DNA of 24,643 bases from DASSWG01 sp041689995 (GTDB lineage Bacteria; Bacteroidota; Bacteroidia; Flavobacteriales; Flavobacteriaceae). Of this stretch, positions 7,464 through 14,990 are shown in pieces. A program made the translations under genes and the position numbers. Location: assembly GCA_041689995.1 (NCBI GenBank), contig JBDNFD010000108.1, positions 1 through 24,643 on the forward strand, written 5' to 3'. Position 1 is the stretch's first letter, and every line of letters begins with the position of its first letter. The notes beneath the pieces are model-generated. The model made no database searches. It saw nothing but the letters and a program-made list of their open reading frames with translations, and was not told the DNA's origin.

Positions 7464-8030
7464 TTACTGTTTTTTGAATTCCGCGTCCATCTTAATTTTC
7501 ACCTTATCGCTAAGGACCATTTCTGGAAATTCTGCACCAATATTGAAGTCAGAACGATTTAGACTTCCCGTAAACTGAAAACCGGTCACGATTCCCTTTT
7601 CCCCTTCAACAGAACCTCGGTACCACATTTCCAAAGTTACAGATTTGGTAACCCCATGTAAGGTCAGGTTACCTTTTAATTTAAAATGGTCTTTTGAAAC
7701 CCTTTCAATGCCATTACTTTTGAAAACCATATTCGGAAATTTTTCCACATCGAAAAAATCGGCACTTTTTAAATGATTATCGCGCATTTCCACATGAGTG
7801 TCCACAGAACCCATTTCAATATTTACTGTAAAAACCGCATCGCTAAAATCTTTTTCGGAAGCAACAATCGTAGCGTCAAATTTGTTAAAAGTCCCTTCCA
7901 CCTCAGAAATTCCCATATGGGTAATGGCAAAAGAAACCTGTGAATGGTTTTTATCACTTTTCCAAGTGGTTTGGGCAAAAACACCCGCCGTTAAAAATAA
8001 ACCGATAAAAAACGAAACTACATTTCTCAT
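7464..8030 (-). CDS. Secreted YceI-like protein
   Basis: This 188-residue protein has a signal peptide of about 19 residues ending Val-Phe-Ala-Gln. The rest is a YceI-like beta-barrel domain: WKSDKNHSQVSFAITHMGIS at the start, DNHLKSADFFDVEKFP in the middle, and the GNLTLHGVTKSV and SDKVKIKMDAEF strands at the end. YceI proteins are periplasmic lipocalin-like barrels that bind isoprenoid or other lipid molecules. The precise ligand here is unknown. The DNHLKSADFFD segment, conserved across the family, is intact. It is transcribed alone, away from the ribonucleotide reductase gene, from a good promoter at 8114-8145. Repeats follow it on the 3' side. Confidence 0.92.
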   Translation of the reverse strand: MRNVVSFFIGLFLTAGVFAQTTWKSDKNHSQVSFAITHMGISEVEGTFNKFDATIVASEKDFSDAVFTVNIEMGSVDTHVEMRDNHLKSADFFDVEKFPNMVFKSNGIERVSKDHFKLKGNLTLHGVTKSVTLEMWYRGSVEGEKGIVTGFQFTGSLNRSDFNIGAEFPEMVLSDKVKIKMDAEFKKQ

Positions 8031-8113
8031 ACTTTTTTGAATTTGATTTTTTTATAAAAGAATCCATCCTTGTTGAATTCATTCCACTGGAAAAAAAGAG
8101 GATCTCCAACGCG

Positions 8114-8145
8114 CAAAGTTCGTCTATTTATACCTCATCCGCAAA
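8114..8145 (-). promoter_or_regulatory. Promoter of the YceI gene
   Basis: On the minus strand a TTTG -33 box (8142-8145) is followed after 20 bases by GAACTTTG (8114-8121), one mismatch from TAnnTTTG. Both elements and the spacing fit the Bacteroidetes promoter pattern. The -7 box is 83 bases before the YceI ATG, implying a leader of roughly 75-80 bases. Confidence 0.6.
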
Positions 8146-8206
8146 TGTCATCTTCTTTTGAAATCAGCAAATGTTTTCAACAAAATGTGGTTGATAAGAA
8201 TTTCTC

Positions 8207-8220
8207 AAACCATGGTTTTC
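8207..8220. promoter_or_regulatory. Palindrome AAACCATGGTTT upstream of the ribonucleotide reductase gene
   Basis: A perfect 12-base palindrome lies 53 bases before the reductase start codon and 16 bases before a TATTTTTA (8236-8243) that could be its -7 box. It therefore occupies the -33 region. The same palindrome, extended to 14 bases, recurs at 18388 upstream of the RCC1 gene. The operator role is inferred only. Confidence 0.3.
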
Positions 8221-8271
8221 ATAGAATATATTAAGTATTTTTATCCACTTTGAAATTGAAAAAACCACCCC

Positions 8272-10824
8272 ATGGACACTCTTGAAAAACCAGTTCGCAC
8301 CCAAGTATTTAGCTCTGAAGAAGTCTTAAAATATGCTTTGCAATATTTTGGAGGCGATGAACTTGCAGCCACTACTTGGATCAATAAATATGCAGTTAAA
8401 AATAAAAACGGCAAATTTTTGGAACGCACCCCCGAAGATATGCACCGGCGAATGGCAAAGGAATTTGCCCGAATGGAAGCCAAATATGAAAATAATTCTA
8501 AAAATAACGAAGCTTTGTCCGAATACGGAAAATCGCGGGAATCATTAACCGAAGAACGGATTTTTGAACTATTTCACAATTTCAAATACAGTATTCCACA
8601 AGGAAGTGTGATGGCCGCGCTTGGCAATAAACATATGATCGCTTCGCTTTCAAATTGCGTGGTGGTGCCTTCCGTTTTCGATTCTTACGGAGGAATTCTT
8701 TATACGGATCAGCAGTTGGTGCAACTCTTCAAACGTCGCTGCGGGGTTGGTGTAGATCTCTCAAATTTGAGACCGAAAGACACCGAAGTTTCCAATGCCG
8801 CTGGAACCACAACGGGTGCGATTTCTTTTATGGAGCGCTTTTCCAACACCACGCGCGAGGTTGCCCAAAATGGACGACGCGGCGCGCTGATGTTAACCTT
8901 GGATATCGCCCATCCGGATGTGGAAGATTTCATAACCATTAAACAAGATTTGCGCAAAGTGACCGGCGCCAATATTTCATTGCGACTTTCGGACGAATTT
9001 ATGGAAGCCGTGGTAAAAGATGAAGAATTTATGCTTCGTTGGCCCATTGATAGTGAAAATCCGATTTACAAGAAAAACGTTCGAGCCAAGGAATTATGGG
9101 AAACCATCATCAAATGTGCGCATAATACCGCGGAACCGGGACTTATTTTTTGGGATAAACAACATACTTATTCAACCTCATCGTTTTATCCCGGATTTAA
9201 AAATAGTTCGACCAATCCATGCTCTGAAATTGCGATGCAAGGAGGAGATTCATGCCGGTTAATCGCGGTAAATCTCTATAGTTTCGTGGAAAATCCGTTT
9301 ACTGAAAATGCCACTTTCAATCACGAAAAATTCTACCAAGTTATTTATGAAACCCAGCGTTTGATGGACGATTTGGTGGATTTAGAACTGGAGGCGGTGG
9401 AACGTATTTTGAAAAAAGTCGAAAATGATCCGGAACCCGATCATGTGAAAGAAAATGAAATCCGAACTTGGAAATTATTATATGAAAATGGCAAAAATGG
9501 CCGGCGCACCGGATTGGGATTTACCGCACTCGCCGATGCTATCGCCGCTTTGGGCATAAAATTGGACACCTATGAAGCTTTGCGAAATGTCGATGAAATC
9601 ATGAAAACCAAATTGAAAGGGGAATTCGACAGCAGCATCGATATGTCCATAACGCGAGGAGCTTTCAAAGATTTTGACCCGAAAATAGAAAACCAATCAG
9701 ATTTCGTAAAAATGATGGAAAACGATTTTCCTGAAATATATAATAGAATGATGGAATATGGCCGAAGAAATATTTCCATTAGTACAGTGGCGCCCACGGG
9801 AAGCTTGAGTATGTTGGCCCAAACTTCCTCGGGCATCGAACCCGTTTTTATGCTTTCCTATAAACGACGACGAAAAGTGAACCCTTCGAACAAAAATTCA
9901 AAAGTTGCCTTTATCGATGACAGTGGGGATGCTTTTGAGGAATTCGAAGTCTATCACCCGAAGTTAAAAACCTATATGGAAACCACGGGGAATAAATTAG
10001 CAAAAAGCCCATATACCGGGGCTACAGCATCCGAAATCGACTGGAAAAAACGCGTCGAAATGCAGGCATTGGTACAAAAATACACAACCCATTCCATAAG
10101 CTCCACAATAAACCTTCCTTCCGATGTGAGTTTGGAAAAAGTTAGCAATATTTATATTGAATCTTGGAAAAAGGGGCTGAAAGGAATTACCGTTTACCGC
10201 GATGGTTCCAGAAGTGGAATTTTGGTTTCTTCAGAAGAAGACAAAGCCAAAGCCAAAGAAGAAATTTTTGCGGAAACCTATGCTCCAAAACGACCAAAGA
10301 AAATCGAAGCAAAAATCGTGCGTTTCCATAACGACAAGGAAAAATGGATTGCCGTGGTTGGTTTATTGTACAATCGGCCTTATGAAATTTTCACTGGAAA
10401 AATGGAAGATGTGTTCAATCTTCCCATTTGGGTCACCGAAGGTTGGGTGATCAAAAACCGAGATGAAGAAGGAAAATCCAGGTACGATTTTCAATTTTCC
10501 GACAAGGACGGCTACAAAATAACCATTGAAGGACTTTCGCGGTCATTCAACGAGGAGTTTTGGAATTACGCAAAACTCATTTCGGGCATTTTGCGCCATG
10601 GCATGCCAATTCCGTTTGTGGTTGATCTAATAAATAACCTGAATCTTTTCGATGAGAATATCAACACATGGAAAGCCGGCGTGGTTCGCGCATTGAAACA
10701 ATTCGTTCCCGACGGCACCGCAGCTGCAGATAGAAAATGTTCGGAATGTGGCGATCCGGAAGGAATTATTTTTTCGGAAGGATGTTTGGAATGTAAAAGT
10801 TGCGGCTATTCAAAATGTGGTTGA
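8272..10824 (+). CDS. nrdJ: Adenosylcobalamin-dependent ribonucleoside-diphosphate reductase (class II)
   Basis: This 850-residue enzyme makes deoxyribonucleotides using a cobalamin-derived radical, independently of oxygen. The catalytic NPCSE motif is at residues 315-319 (Asn315, Cys317, Glu319). The redox pair should be Cys129 (SLSNCVVVP) and Cys328 (GGDSCRLIAVNLYSF). Substrate and phosphate-binding loops include NGRRGALM (200-207) and APTGSLSML. There is no recognisable N-terminal ATP-cone. The C-terminus (about 822-849) carries six cysteines in a CSEC...CLECKSCGYSKC arrangement, a zinc-ribbon-like tail whose cysteines probably regenerate the active-site disulfide. No activase or second subunit lies nearby, as expected for class II. 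I found no cobalamin riboswitch in the 240-base upstream gap. The ATG at 8272 fits the family start, and the gene converges with kdsA 32 bases downstream. Confidence 0.93.
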   Translation: MDTLEKPVRTQVFSSEEVLKYALQYFGGDELAATTWINKYAVKNKNGKFLERTPEDMHRRMAKEFARMEAKYENNSKNNEALSEYGKSRESLTEERIFELFHNFKYSIPQGSVMAALGNKHMIASLSNCVVVPSVFDSYGGILYTDQQLVQLFKRRCGVGVDLSNLRPKDTEVSNAAGTTTGAISFMERFSNTTREVAQNGRRGALMLTLDIAHPDVEDFITIKQDLRKVTGANISLRLSDEFMEAVVKDEEFMLRWPIDSENPIYKKNVRAKELWETIIKCAHNTAEPGLIFWDKQHTYSTSSFYPGFKNSSTNPCSEIAMQGGDSCRLIAVNLYSFVENPFTENATFNHEKFYQVIYETQRLMDDLVDLELEAVERILKKVENDPEPDHVKENEIRTWKLLYENGKNGRRTGLGFTALADAIAALGIKLDTYEALRNVDEIMKTKLKGEFDSSIDMSITRGAFKDFDPKIENQSDFVKMMENDFPEIYNRMMEYGRRNISISTVAPTGSLSMLAQTSSGIEPVFMLSYKRRRKVNPSNKNSKVAFIDDSGDAFEEFEVYHPKLKTYMETTGNKLAKSPYTGATASEIDWKKRVEMQALVQKYTTHSISSTINLPSDVSLEKVSNIYIESWKKGLKGITVYRDGSRSGILVSSEEDKAKAKEEIFAETYAPKRPKKIEAKIVRFHNDKEKWIAVVGLLYNRPYEIFTGKMEDVFNLPIWVTEGWVIKNRDEEGKSRYDFQFSDKDGYKITIEGLSRSFNEEFWNYAKLISGILRHGMPIPFVVDLINNLNLFDENINTWKAGVVRALKQFVPDGTAAADRKCSECGDPEGIIFSEGCLECKSCGYSKCG

Positions 10825-10856
10825 AAGCCCTAACTCGTGAAGTGGGAACGATGCGG

Positions 10857-11684
10857 CTAATGGTTTTTGATTTGATTCACCGTTTCTCTAATCATTGTTA
10901 GGTTGGAAAGTAATTTTTCCAAATATTTTAAATCGAGCATATTCGCTCCGTCACTTTTGGCATTGGAAGGATCAAAATGAGTCTCGATAAAAAGACCGTC
11001 CACATTATTCACCACTCCAGCACGCGCAATAGTTTCAATCATTTCGGGTCGCCCGCCGGTCACGCCGCTGCTTTGGTTTGGCTGTTGTAACGAATGTGTT
11101 ACGTCCAAAACGGTTGGCGCATATTTCCGCATCACTGGAATTCCTCTGAAATCTACGATCATATCTTGATATCCGAACATCGTTCCGCGATCTGTAATCA
11201 TTACTTGTTCATTGCCGCAATCGGTGACTTTTTTCACGGCATGTTGCATACTTTCGGGGCTCATGAATTGTCCTTTTTTCAAATTTACGACTTTTCCGGT
11301 GTTAGCGGCTGCCACGACCAAATCGGTTTGGCGCACCAAAAAAGCAGGGATTTGCAATATATCCACATATTCTGCCGCCATAGCAGCATCACTTACTTCG
11401 TGAATATCAGTAACAGTGGGAACATTAAAAGTCTCGGAAACTTTTCGAAGAATTTTCAGGGCTTTTTCATCCCCAATCCCCGTGAAACTATCGATACGAC
11501 TGCGGTTCGCTTTTTTAAAACTTCCTTTGAATACATAAGGGATTTTCAATTTATCAGTGATTCCCAACACCTTTTCCGCAATGCGCAACGCCATTTCTTC
11601 ACCTTCGATAGCACACGGGCCAGCGAGCAAAAAGAAGTTATTGGCATTTAAGTATTTTAATTTTGGAATTGCACTCAAGTTCAT
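10857..11684 (-). CDS. kdsA: 3-deoxy-8-phosphooctulonate synthase (KDO-8-P synthase)
   Basis: This enzyme condenses phosphoenolpyruvate with arabinose-5-phosphate to give KDO-8-phosphate, the precursor of the lipopolysaccharide core sugar KDO. Family motifs are present: LLAGPCAIEGEE, FKGSFKKANRSR, VTDIHEVSD, QIPAFLVRQTDL, LKKGQFMSP and DVTHSLQQPN. Cys24 in AGPC, the histidine in THSLQ, the Glu in ETHFDP and the Asp in SDGANM together form the set of ligands of the metal-dependent class (Aquifex type), unlike the metal-free E. coli enzyme with Asn in place of Cys. The frame extends upstream to a TTG at 11700-11702, but that TTG lies inside a TATCTTTG promoter box. The ATG at 11682-11684 (275 residues) is preferred. 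Confidence 0.95.
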   Translation of the reverse strand: MNLSAIPKLKYLNANNFFLLAGPCAIEGEEMALRIAEKVLGITDKLKIPYVFKGSFKKANRSRIDSFTGIGDEKALKILRKVSETFNVPTVTDIHEVSDAAMAAEYVDILQIPAFLVRQTDLVVAAANTGKVVNLKKGQFMSPESMQHAVKKVTDCGNEQVMITDRGTMFGYQDMIVDFRGIPVMRKYAPTVLDVTHSLQQPNQSSGVTGGRPEMIETIARAGVVNNVDGLFIETHFDPSNAKSDGANMLDLKYLEKLLSNLTMIRETVNQIKNH

Positions 11685-11699
11685 TTCAAAAAGTTTCTG

Positions 11700-11707
11700 C
11701 AAAGATA
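11700..11707 (-). promoter_or_regulatory. -7 promoter element of kdsA
   Basis: The minus strand reads TATCTTTG, an exact TAnnTTTG match, ending 15 bases before the preferred kdsA ATG. It lies in the 63-base gap to the upstream phosphodiesterase gene, so kdsA can be transcribed independently of it. No clear TTG -33 box is seen. Confidence 0.6.
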
Positions 11708-11747
11708 GTCATTTTGATAAGCAGCTCTTCTCGATTTTAATCCTTGA

Positions 11748-12239
11748 TTACTTTTTACCGAGTTCAATCACTTCCAGATCAAAAATCTTTTCATCTTCAA
11801 TTTTAAAACGCAACATTGTCCGAACCTGATGAAAACCATATTTCCCAACCGCTCCCGGGTTCATATGCAACAAATTCAAAGATTTATCGAACATTACTTT
11901 CAAAATATGTGAATGCCCTGAGATGAAAAGTTTAGGCGGATTTTTCCTTATTTCTTCCCGAATAGCAGGAGCATATTTTGTTGGATATCCTCCGATATGT
12001 GTCATCCACACATCGACTTTTTCACAAAAAAAACGTTGGTTCAATGGAAATTCCTTTCGCACCTCCGCAGAATCGATATTGCCAAAAACAGCTCTTAACG
12101 GTGCAATTTTCTTTAAGGCGTCAGTTACGTGTAAATCACCAATATCACCTGCATGCCAAATTTCGTCCGCATTTTCGGCGTAGGTTAATATTCGATCATC
12201 GATATGACCGTGAGTGTCGCTGAGGAGGAGGATTTTCAA
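11748..12239 (-). CDS. YfcE/MJ0936-type metallophosphoesterase, TTG start
   Basis: This 163-residue calcineurin-like phosphodiesterase carries the complete two-metal site: SDTHG (Asp8, His10), AGDIGD (Asp32), GNID (Asn54), MTHIGG (His81) and SGHSHI (His109, His111). Family members hydrolyse phosphodiesters in vitro; the cellular substrate is generally unknown. The protein must begin at Met-Lys-Ile-Leu-Leu-Leu-Ser-Asp-Thr-His by family alignment. The codon there is TTG at 12237-12239. No ATG is available in frame, since an in-frame TAA lies just upstream. So this is a real TTG start. It is on the same strand as kdsA, 63 bases upstream of kdsA's ATG, but kdsA has its own promoter box. Confidence 0.9.
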   Translation of the reverse strand: MKILLLSDTHGHIDDRILTYAENADEIWHAGDIGDLHVTDALKKIAPLRAVFGNIDSAEVRKEFPLNQRFFCEKVDVWMTHIGGYPTKYAPAIREEIRKNPPKLFISGHSHILKVMFDKSLNLLHMNPGAVGKYGFHQVRTMLRFKIEDEKIFDLEVIELGKK

Positions 12240-12296
12240 ATTGATTTCATTTTAGTTTGATAGGGTTTGAACTTCGCATTTCCTATTCACTTTCCG

Positions 12297-12304
12297 TAAT
12301 TTTG
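12297..12304 (+). promoter_or_regulatory. Probable -7 element of the small gene/aspartic protease pair
   Basis: TAATTTTG is an exact match to TAnnTTTG, pointing toward the gene pair. A TTTG lies upstream at 12266-12269, but with 27 bases between the boxes the spacing is about four too long. If used, the leader before the ATG at 12453 would be about 140 bases. A second, weaker box (TAATTTAG, 12419-12426) lies nearer the gene. Confidence 0.4.
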
Positions 12305-12507
12305 GAATGCTTGTTTTCCATGCGTTAATTTTAAGCCCCAATATAAACTTAAACATTAAAGCCTTAAAATCAGTTATGTTAAATAATTTTTAGGTGATGC
12401 TTTTTCAAATTTTCTCCGTAATTTAGTGGCTCAATTTAAAATTTTATTCGCTATGAAAAAAGCACCATCAAGAGGGAATAGACCAAAAAAGAAAAGAACT
12501 TGAGTCA

Positions 12508-12849
12508 TTGCCAAAAGAGGAATTTAGAAAACAGCTCGAATTAATTCAGCACAACACAAAAGAATGGGCACTCGAGAACTTCATTTTAAATGATGACCAA
12601 GTGGATTATCTAAACTCAATGCCAAAAGAGATATTGGATGAAATTGGGTTATCGACTGCAATAGCTTTTGACTACAAATTAAAACTAAACCTTAAAACTC
12701 CTCAAGATAATTCCAGTGCCTCGGCACGTTTGAGAATATGTAAAAATACAGAGGTAAGTGGAACAACTCATGGCCACTGGACACCTGGATCACCACCTGT
12801 AATCGATAGCTGGCAAGTAAATGTAGGATTTACCATCCCTTTGAATTAA
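12508..12849 (+). CDS. Small protein of unknown function; true start probably at 12453 with a frameshift
   Basis: The intact frame can begin at a TTG at 12508 (113 residues). However, an ATG at 12453 followed by six A looks like the natural start. Removing one A joins MKKHHQEGIDQKRKELESLP to the downstream frame without a stop. The N-terminal two thirds is charged and helical (EEFRKQLELIQHNTKEWALE, then NSMPKEILDEIGL). The C-terminal 40 residues change character, rich in Gly, Thr, Ser and Pro (SGTTHGHWTPGSPP), with one Cys. There is no signal peptide. The protease gene begins 17 bases after the stop, so the two are probably co-transcribed. I do not recognise the family. A leader-plus-tail shape suggests a possible precursor peptide, but that is speculation. 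Confidence 0.55.
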   Translation: MPKEEFRKQLELIQHNTKEWALENFILNDDQVDYLNSMPKEILDEIGLSTAIAFDYKLKLNLKTPQDNSSASARLRICKNTEVSGTTHGHWTPGSPPVIDSWQVNVGFTIPLN

Positions 12850-12866
12850 TTATTATTTATCATAAT

Positions 12867-14069
12867 ATGCAGTCTGCAAATAAGGTTTGGTTTATTACCT
12901 TCGTTTTTTTTATAAGTTACAATTATTCTTGTTTTGCTCAAGATAATTTACAAAAAATGCTTTTAGAGGATGGGCAGATTGAAGCAGAATTTGATTCCGC
13001 TTCATTTCCAATCAAACAAAACATAAACGATTGGGTAATAATAGAAGCTACAATTGATGGCAAATCTTATGATTTTTTATTTGACACTGGTACGATGTTA
13101 AGTTTAATTTCTTCTGAAATTATCGGAAAAGAAAAAGGATTGGGTAAAATATCGGTAACTGATGGCTATGGGAAAGAAAAGAAACAAAAAGCCATAAAAA
13201 AAGACATTCAGATTGGGGGTGTGATTTTTAAAGATATAGGATTTGCGGTAGTTGACTTTGAAGAAATCAATAAAAACTTATGTGATAAAATAGATGGAAT
13301 AATTGGGGCTAATATGATTCGGTTGGGAAATTGGAAAATAGATCCACCAAAAAAAACATTAAGCCTATCTAATATTCCTTTCATTCCTAAATCAGATAGT
13401 TTTTCCATTAAAATGGAATATTATGCTGAACTCTTGCCGTTGATAGAAATGACATTTAATCAAAAAGATTTCTGGGTTTTATTAGATACAGGGTATACCA
13501 ACTATATGCAGATAAATGATGCTTTCTATGATGAAACAACAAAATTGAAATTACTTCCAAAGATATCTGGGCGAGGAACTACGATTGGCACATTGCGAGG
13601 TGTAATGACAGGTAAAATGCAAATCGTAAATATTGATTCAATTTATGTTGGAAAATCGCTTTTCCAAAAAATCCCCGCGGTAATAAGTCCCGGGAAACCT
13701 GCTTTGGGAATGAATTTTTTTAATGATTATATTGTTTTGTTAAATTTTGAAGAAAAAAATCTATATTTGGAACCTATCCACAAACCAACATTCAAAAATC
13801 CTAAAGTTTTCGAAGTCTCATTCTGTTTAGACGAGAAAAAGAATCAATTAACAATTTGTTATATTTGGGATAACTCAAAATTGGATAAAGAAGGTGTGGA
13901 AGTTGGCGATAAGATTATTGAAATCAATGGAAAAAATATGGAAAAAATAAGCGCGAATGATTGGTGCGAAATAAAAGAGAATATAGAAAATAAGGAGCAA
14001 ATCAATGTTCTAATCCAAAAAGGTGAAAATCAAATACAATATTCACTTCAAAAAACCCCTCTTTTTTGA
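12867..14069 (+). CDS. Exported retropepsin-like aspartic protease with PDZ domain
   Basis: This 400-residue protein has a signal peptide (about residues 1-25, ending Cys-Phe-Ala-Gln). Two pepsin/retropepsin-like lobes follow, each with its own catalytic triad motif: FLFDTGT with Asp73, and VLLDTGY with Asp207. Each is followed by a strand-turn of the family (DGIIGANMI near 143-151 and PALGMNFF later). The last 85 residues form a PDZ-like domain (DKEGVEVGDKIIEINGKNME). The predicted role is periplasmic or surface proteolysis, with PDZ recognition of a C-terminus. It lies 17 bases behind the small gene at 12508, which may be its substrate or partner. Both genes are visibly more AT-rich than truA, RNR or kdsA, which suggests accessory origin. 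Substrate unknown. Confidence 0.85.
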   Translation: MQSANKVWFITFVFFISYNYSCFAQDNLQKMLLEDGQIEAEFDSASFPIKQNINDWVIIEATIDGKSYDFLFDTGTMLSLISSEIIGKEKGLGKISVTDGYGKEKKQKAIKKDIQIGGVIFKDIGFAVVDFEEINKNLCDKIDGIIGANMIRLGNWKIDPPKKTLSLSNIPFIPKSDSFSIKMEYYAELLPLIEMTFNQKDFWVLLDTGYTNYMQINDAFYDETTKLKLLPKISGRGTTIGTLRGVMTGKMQIVNIDSIYVGKSLFQKIPAVISPGKPALGMNFFNDYIVLLNFEEKNLYLEPIHKPTFKNPKVFEVSFCLDEKKNQLTICYIWDNSKLDKEGVEVGDKIIEINGKNMEKISANDWCEIKENIENKEQINVLIQKGENQIQYSLQKTPLF

Positions 14070-14213
14070 TATTCTTTGACAAATATATCAGTTCTCTATA
14101 ATCAGGACAGGTTAGAATTGCAATTATCAAAATCGTCTTTTTTATAATGTCCTAACCAATCGGCTATTTTACGGTTCGCCATTTATTATACATTTTTCAC
14201 CTTTTCTATTTCC

Positions 14214-14221
14214 TATCTTTG
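14214..14221 (+). promoter_or_regulatory. -7 promoter element of truA
   Basis: TATCTTTG matches TAnnTTTG exactly and ends 22 bases before the TTG start of truA. No convincing -33 TTG is present at the expected distance. This is the third TATCTTTG in the window directly before a housekeeping gene, after lysS and kdsA. Confidence 0.6.
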
Positions 14222-14243
14222 CCAGCAAAAATACTATTTTAGC

Positions 14244-14990
14244 TTGAGGTATTTCATTGAATTGGCATATAACGGCAGTGCGTACCACGGCTGGCAAAAA
14301 CAACCGAGGGAAATTTCCGTGCAAGAAGTATTGGAAACGGCTTTGAGCACAGCTCTTCAGCAAAAAATAGAAGTCATGGGCGCGGGTAGAACGGACACAG
14401 GCGTTCATGCTTCTCAGTTTTTCGCTCATTTCGATGCAGAAATGTCAGGGGATAATGGTCAATTTATCTTTAAGTTGAACACAATTTTGCCGCCTGATAT
14501 TGCGGTATTTCGTATTTTTGAGACCACATCAAATGCACATGCGCGTTTTGATGCTATTTCGAGGGAATATCACTATTTTGTGACCAGCCGGAAAAATCCT
14601 TTCAAAATCGATTCGACCTATTATATCAAGAAAAATATCGATTTAGAGCGAATGAACGAGGCGGCAAAAATAGTATTGCAACACACCGATTTCAAAGCTT
14701 TTTCAAAAGTGAAAACAGAGGTGAAAACCTTCCAATGCAAAATCGAAAGTGCAGTGTGGGAACAAATTGGGGACGAACTTGTTTTTAAAATAAAAGCCGA
14801 TCGTTTTTTGAGAAATATGGTTCGTGCGGTTGTCGGAACTTTGTTGGATATTGGCATGCACAGAACAAAACTTGAAGACTTTGAAAAAATAATTGTGGGA
14901 AGAAATAGATGTTTTGCGGGAAAATCCGTTCCGGCACATGCTCTTTTCCTAACAAAAATCGAGTATCCAAAAACGATAATAAAAGATTAA
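14244..14990 (+). CDS. truA: tRNA pseudouridine(38-40) synthase, TTG start
   Basis: TruA converts uridines 38-40 in the tRNA anticodon arm to pseudouridine. The protein is 248 residues, a normal length. Key segments are the start RYFIELAYNGSAYHGWQ, the catalytic loop GAGRTDTGVHA with Asp51, FDAISREYHYFV (residues 104-115) and the RFLRNMVRAVVGTLLDIG helix. The start codon is TTG at 14244, since the family start falls exactly there and no ATG is in frame nearby. The TATCTTTG box 22 bases upstream supports it. The gene runs directly into the ABC exporter gene: its TAA (14988-14990) touches the ATG at 14991, so the two form an operon. Confidence 0.94.
   Translation: MRYFIELAYNGSAYHGWQKQPREISVQEVLETALSTALQQKIEVMGAGRTDTGVHASQFFAHFDAEMSGDNGQFIFKLNTILPPDIAVFRIFETTSNAHARFDAISREYHYFVTSRKNPFKIDSTYYIKKNIDLERMNEAAKIVLQHTDFKAFSKVKTEVKTFQCKIESAVWEQIGDELVFKIKADRFLRNMVRAVVGTLLDIGMHRTKLEDFEKIIVGRNRCFAGKSVPAHALFLTKIEYPKTIIKD

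Noticed and set aside
8031..8271. Cobalamin riboswitch before the B12-dependent reductase
   Set aside because: A CCACTGG word at about 8087 caught attention, but no B12-box-like sequence or extended pairing could be made out.
14110..14157. Terminator formed by GGTTAG and CTAACC after the protease gene
   Set aside because: The arms are only six bases, the loop is 36 bases, and no T-run follows. Not a convincing terminator.
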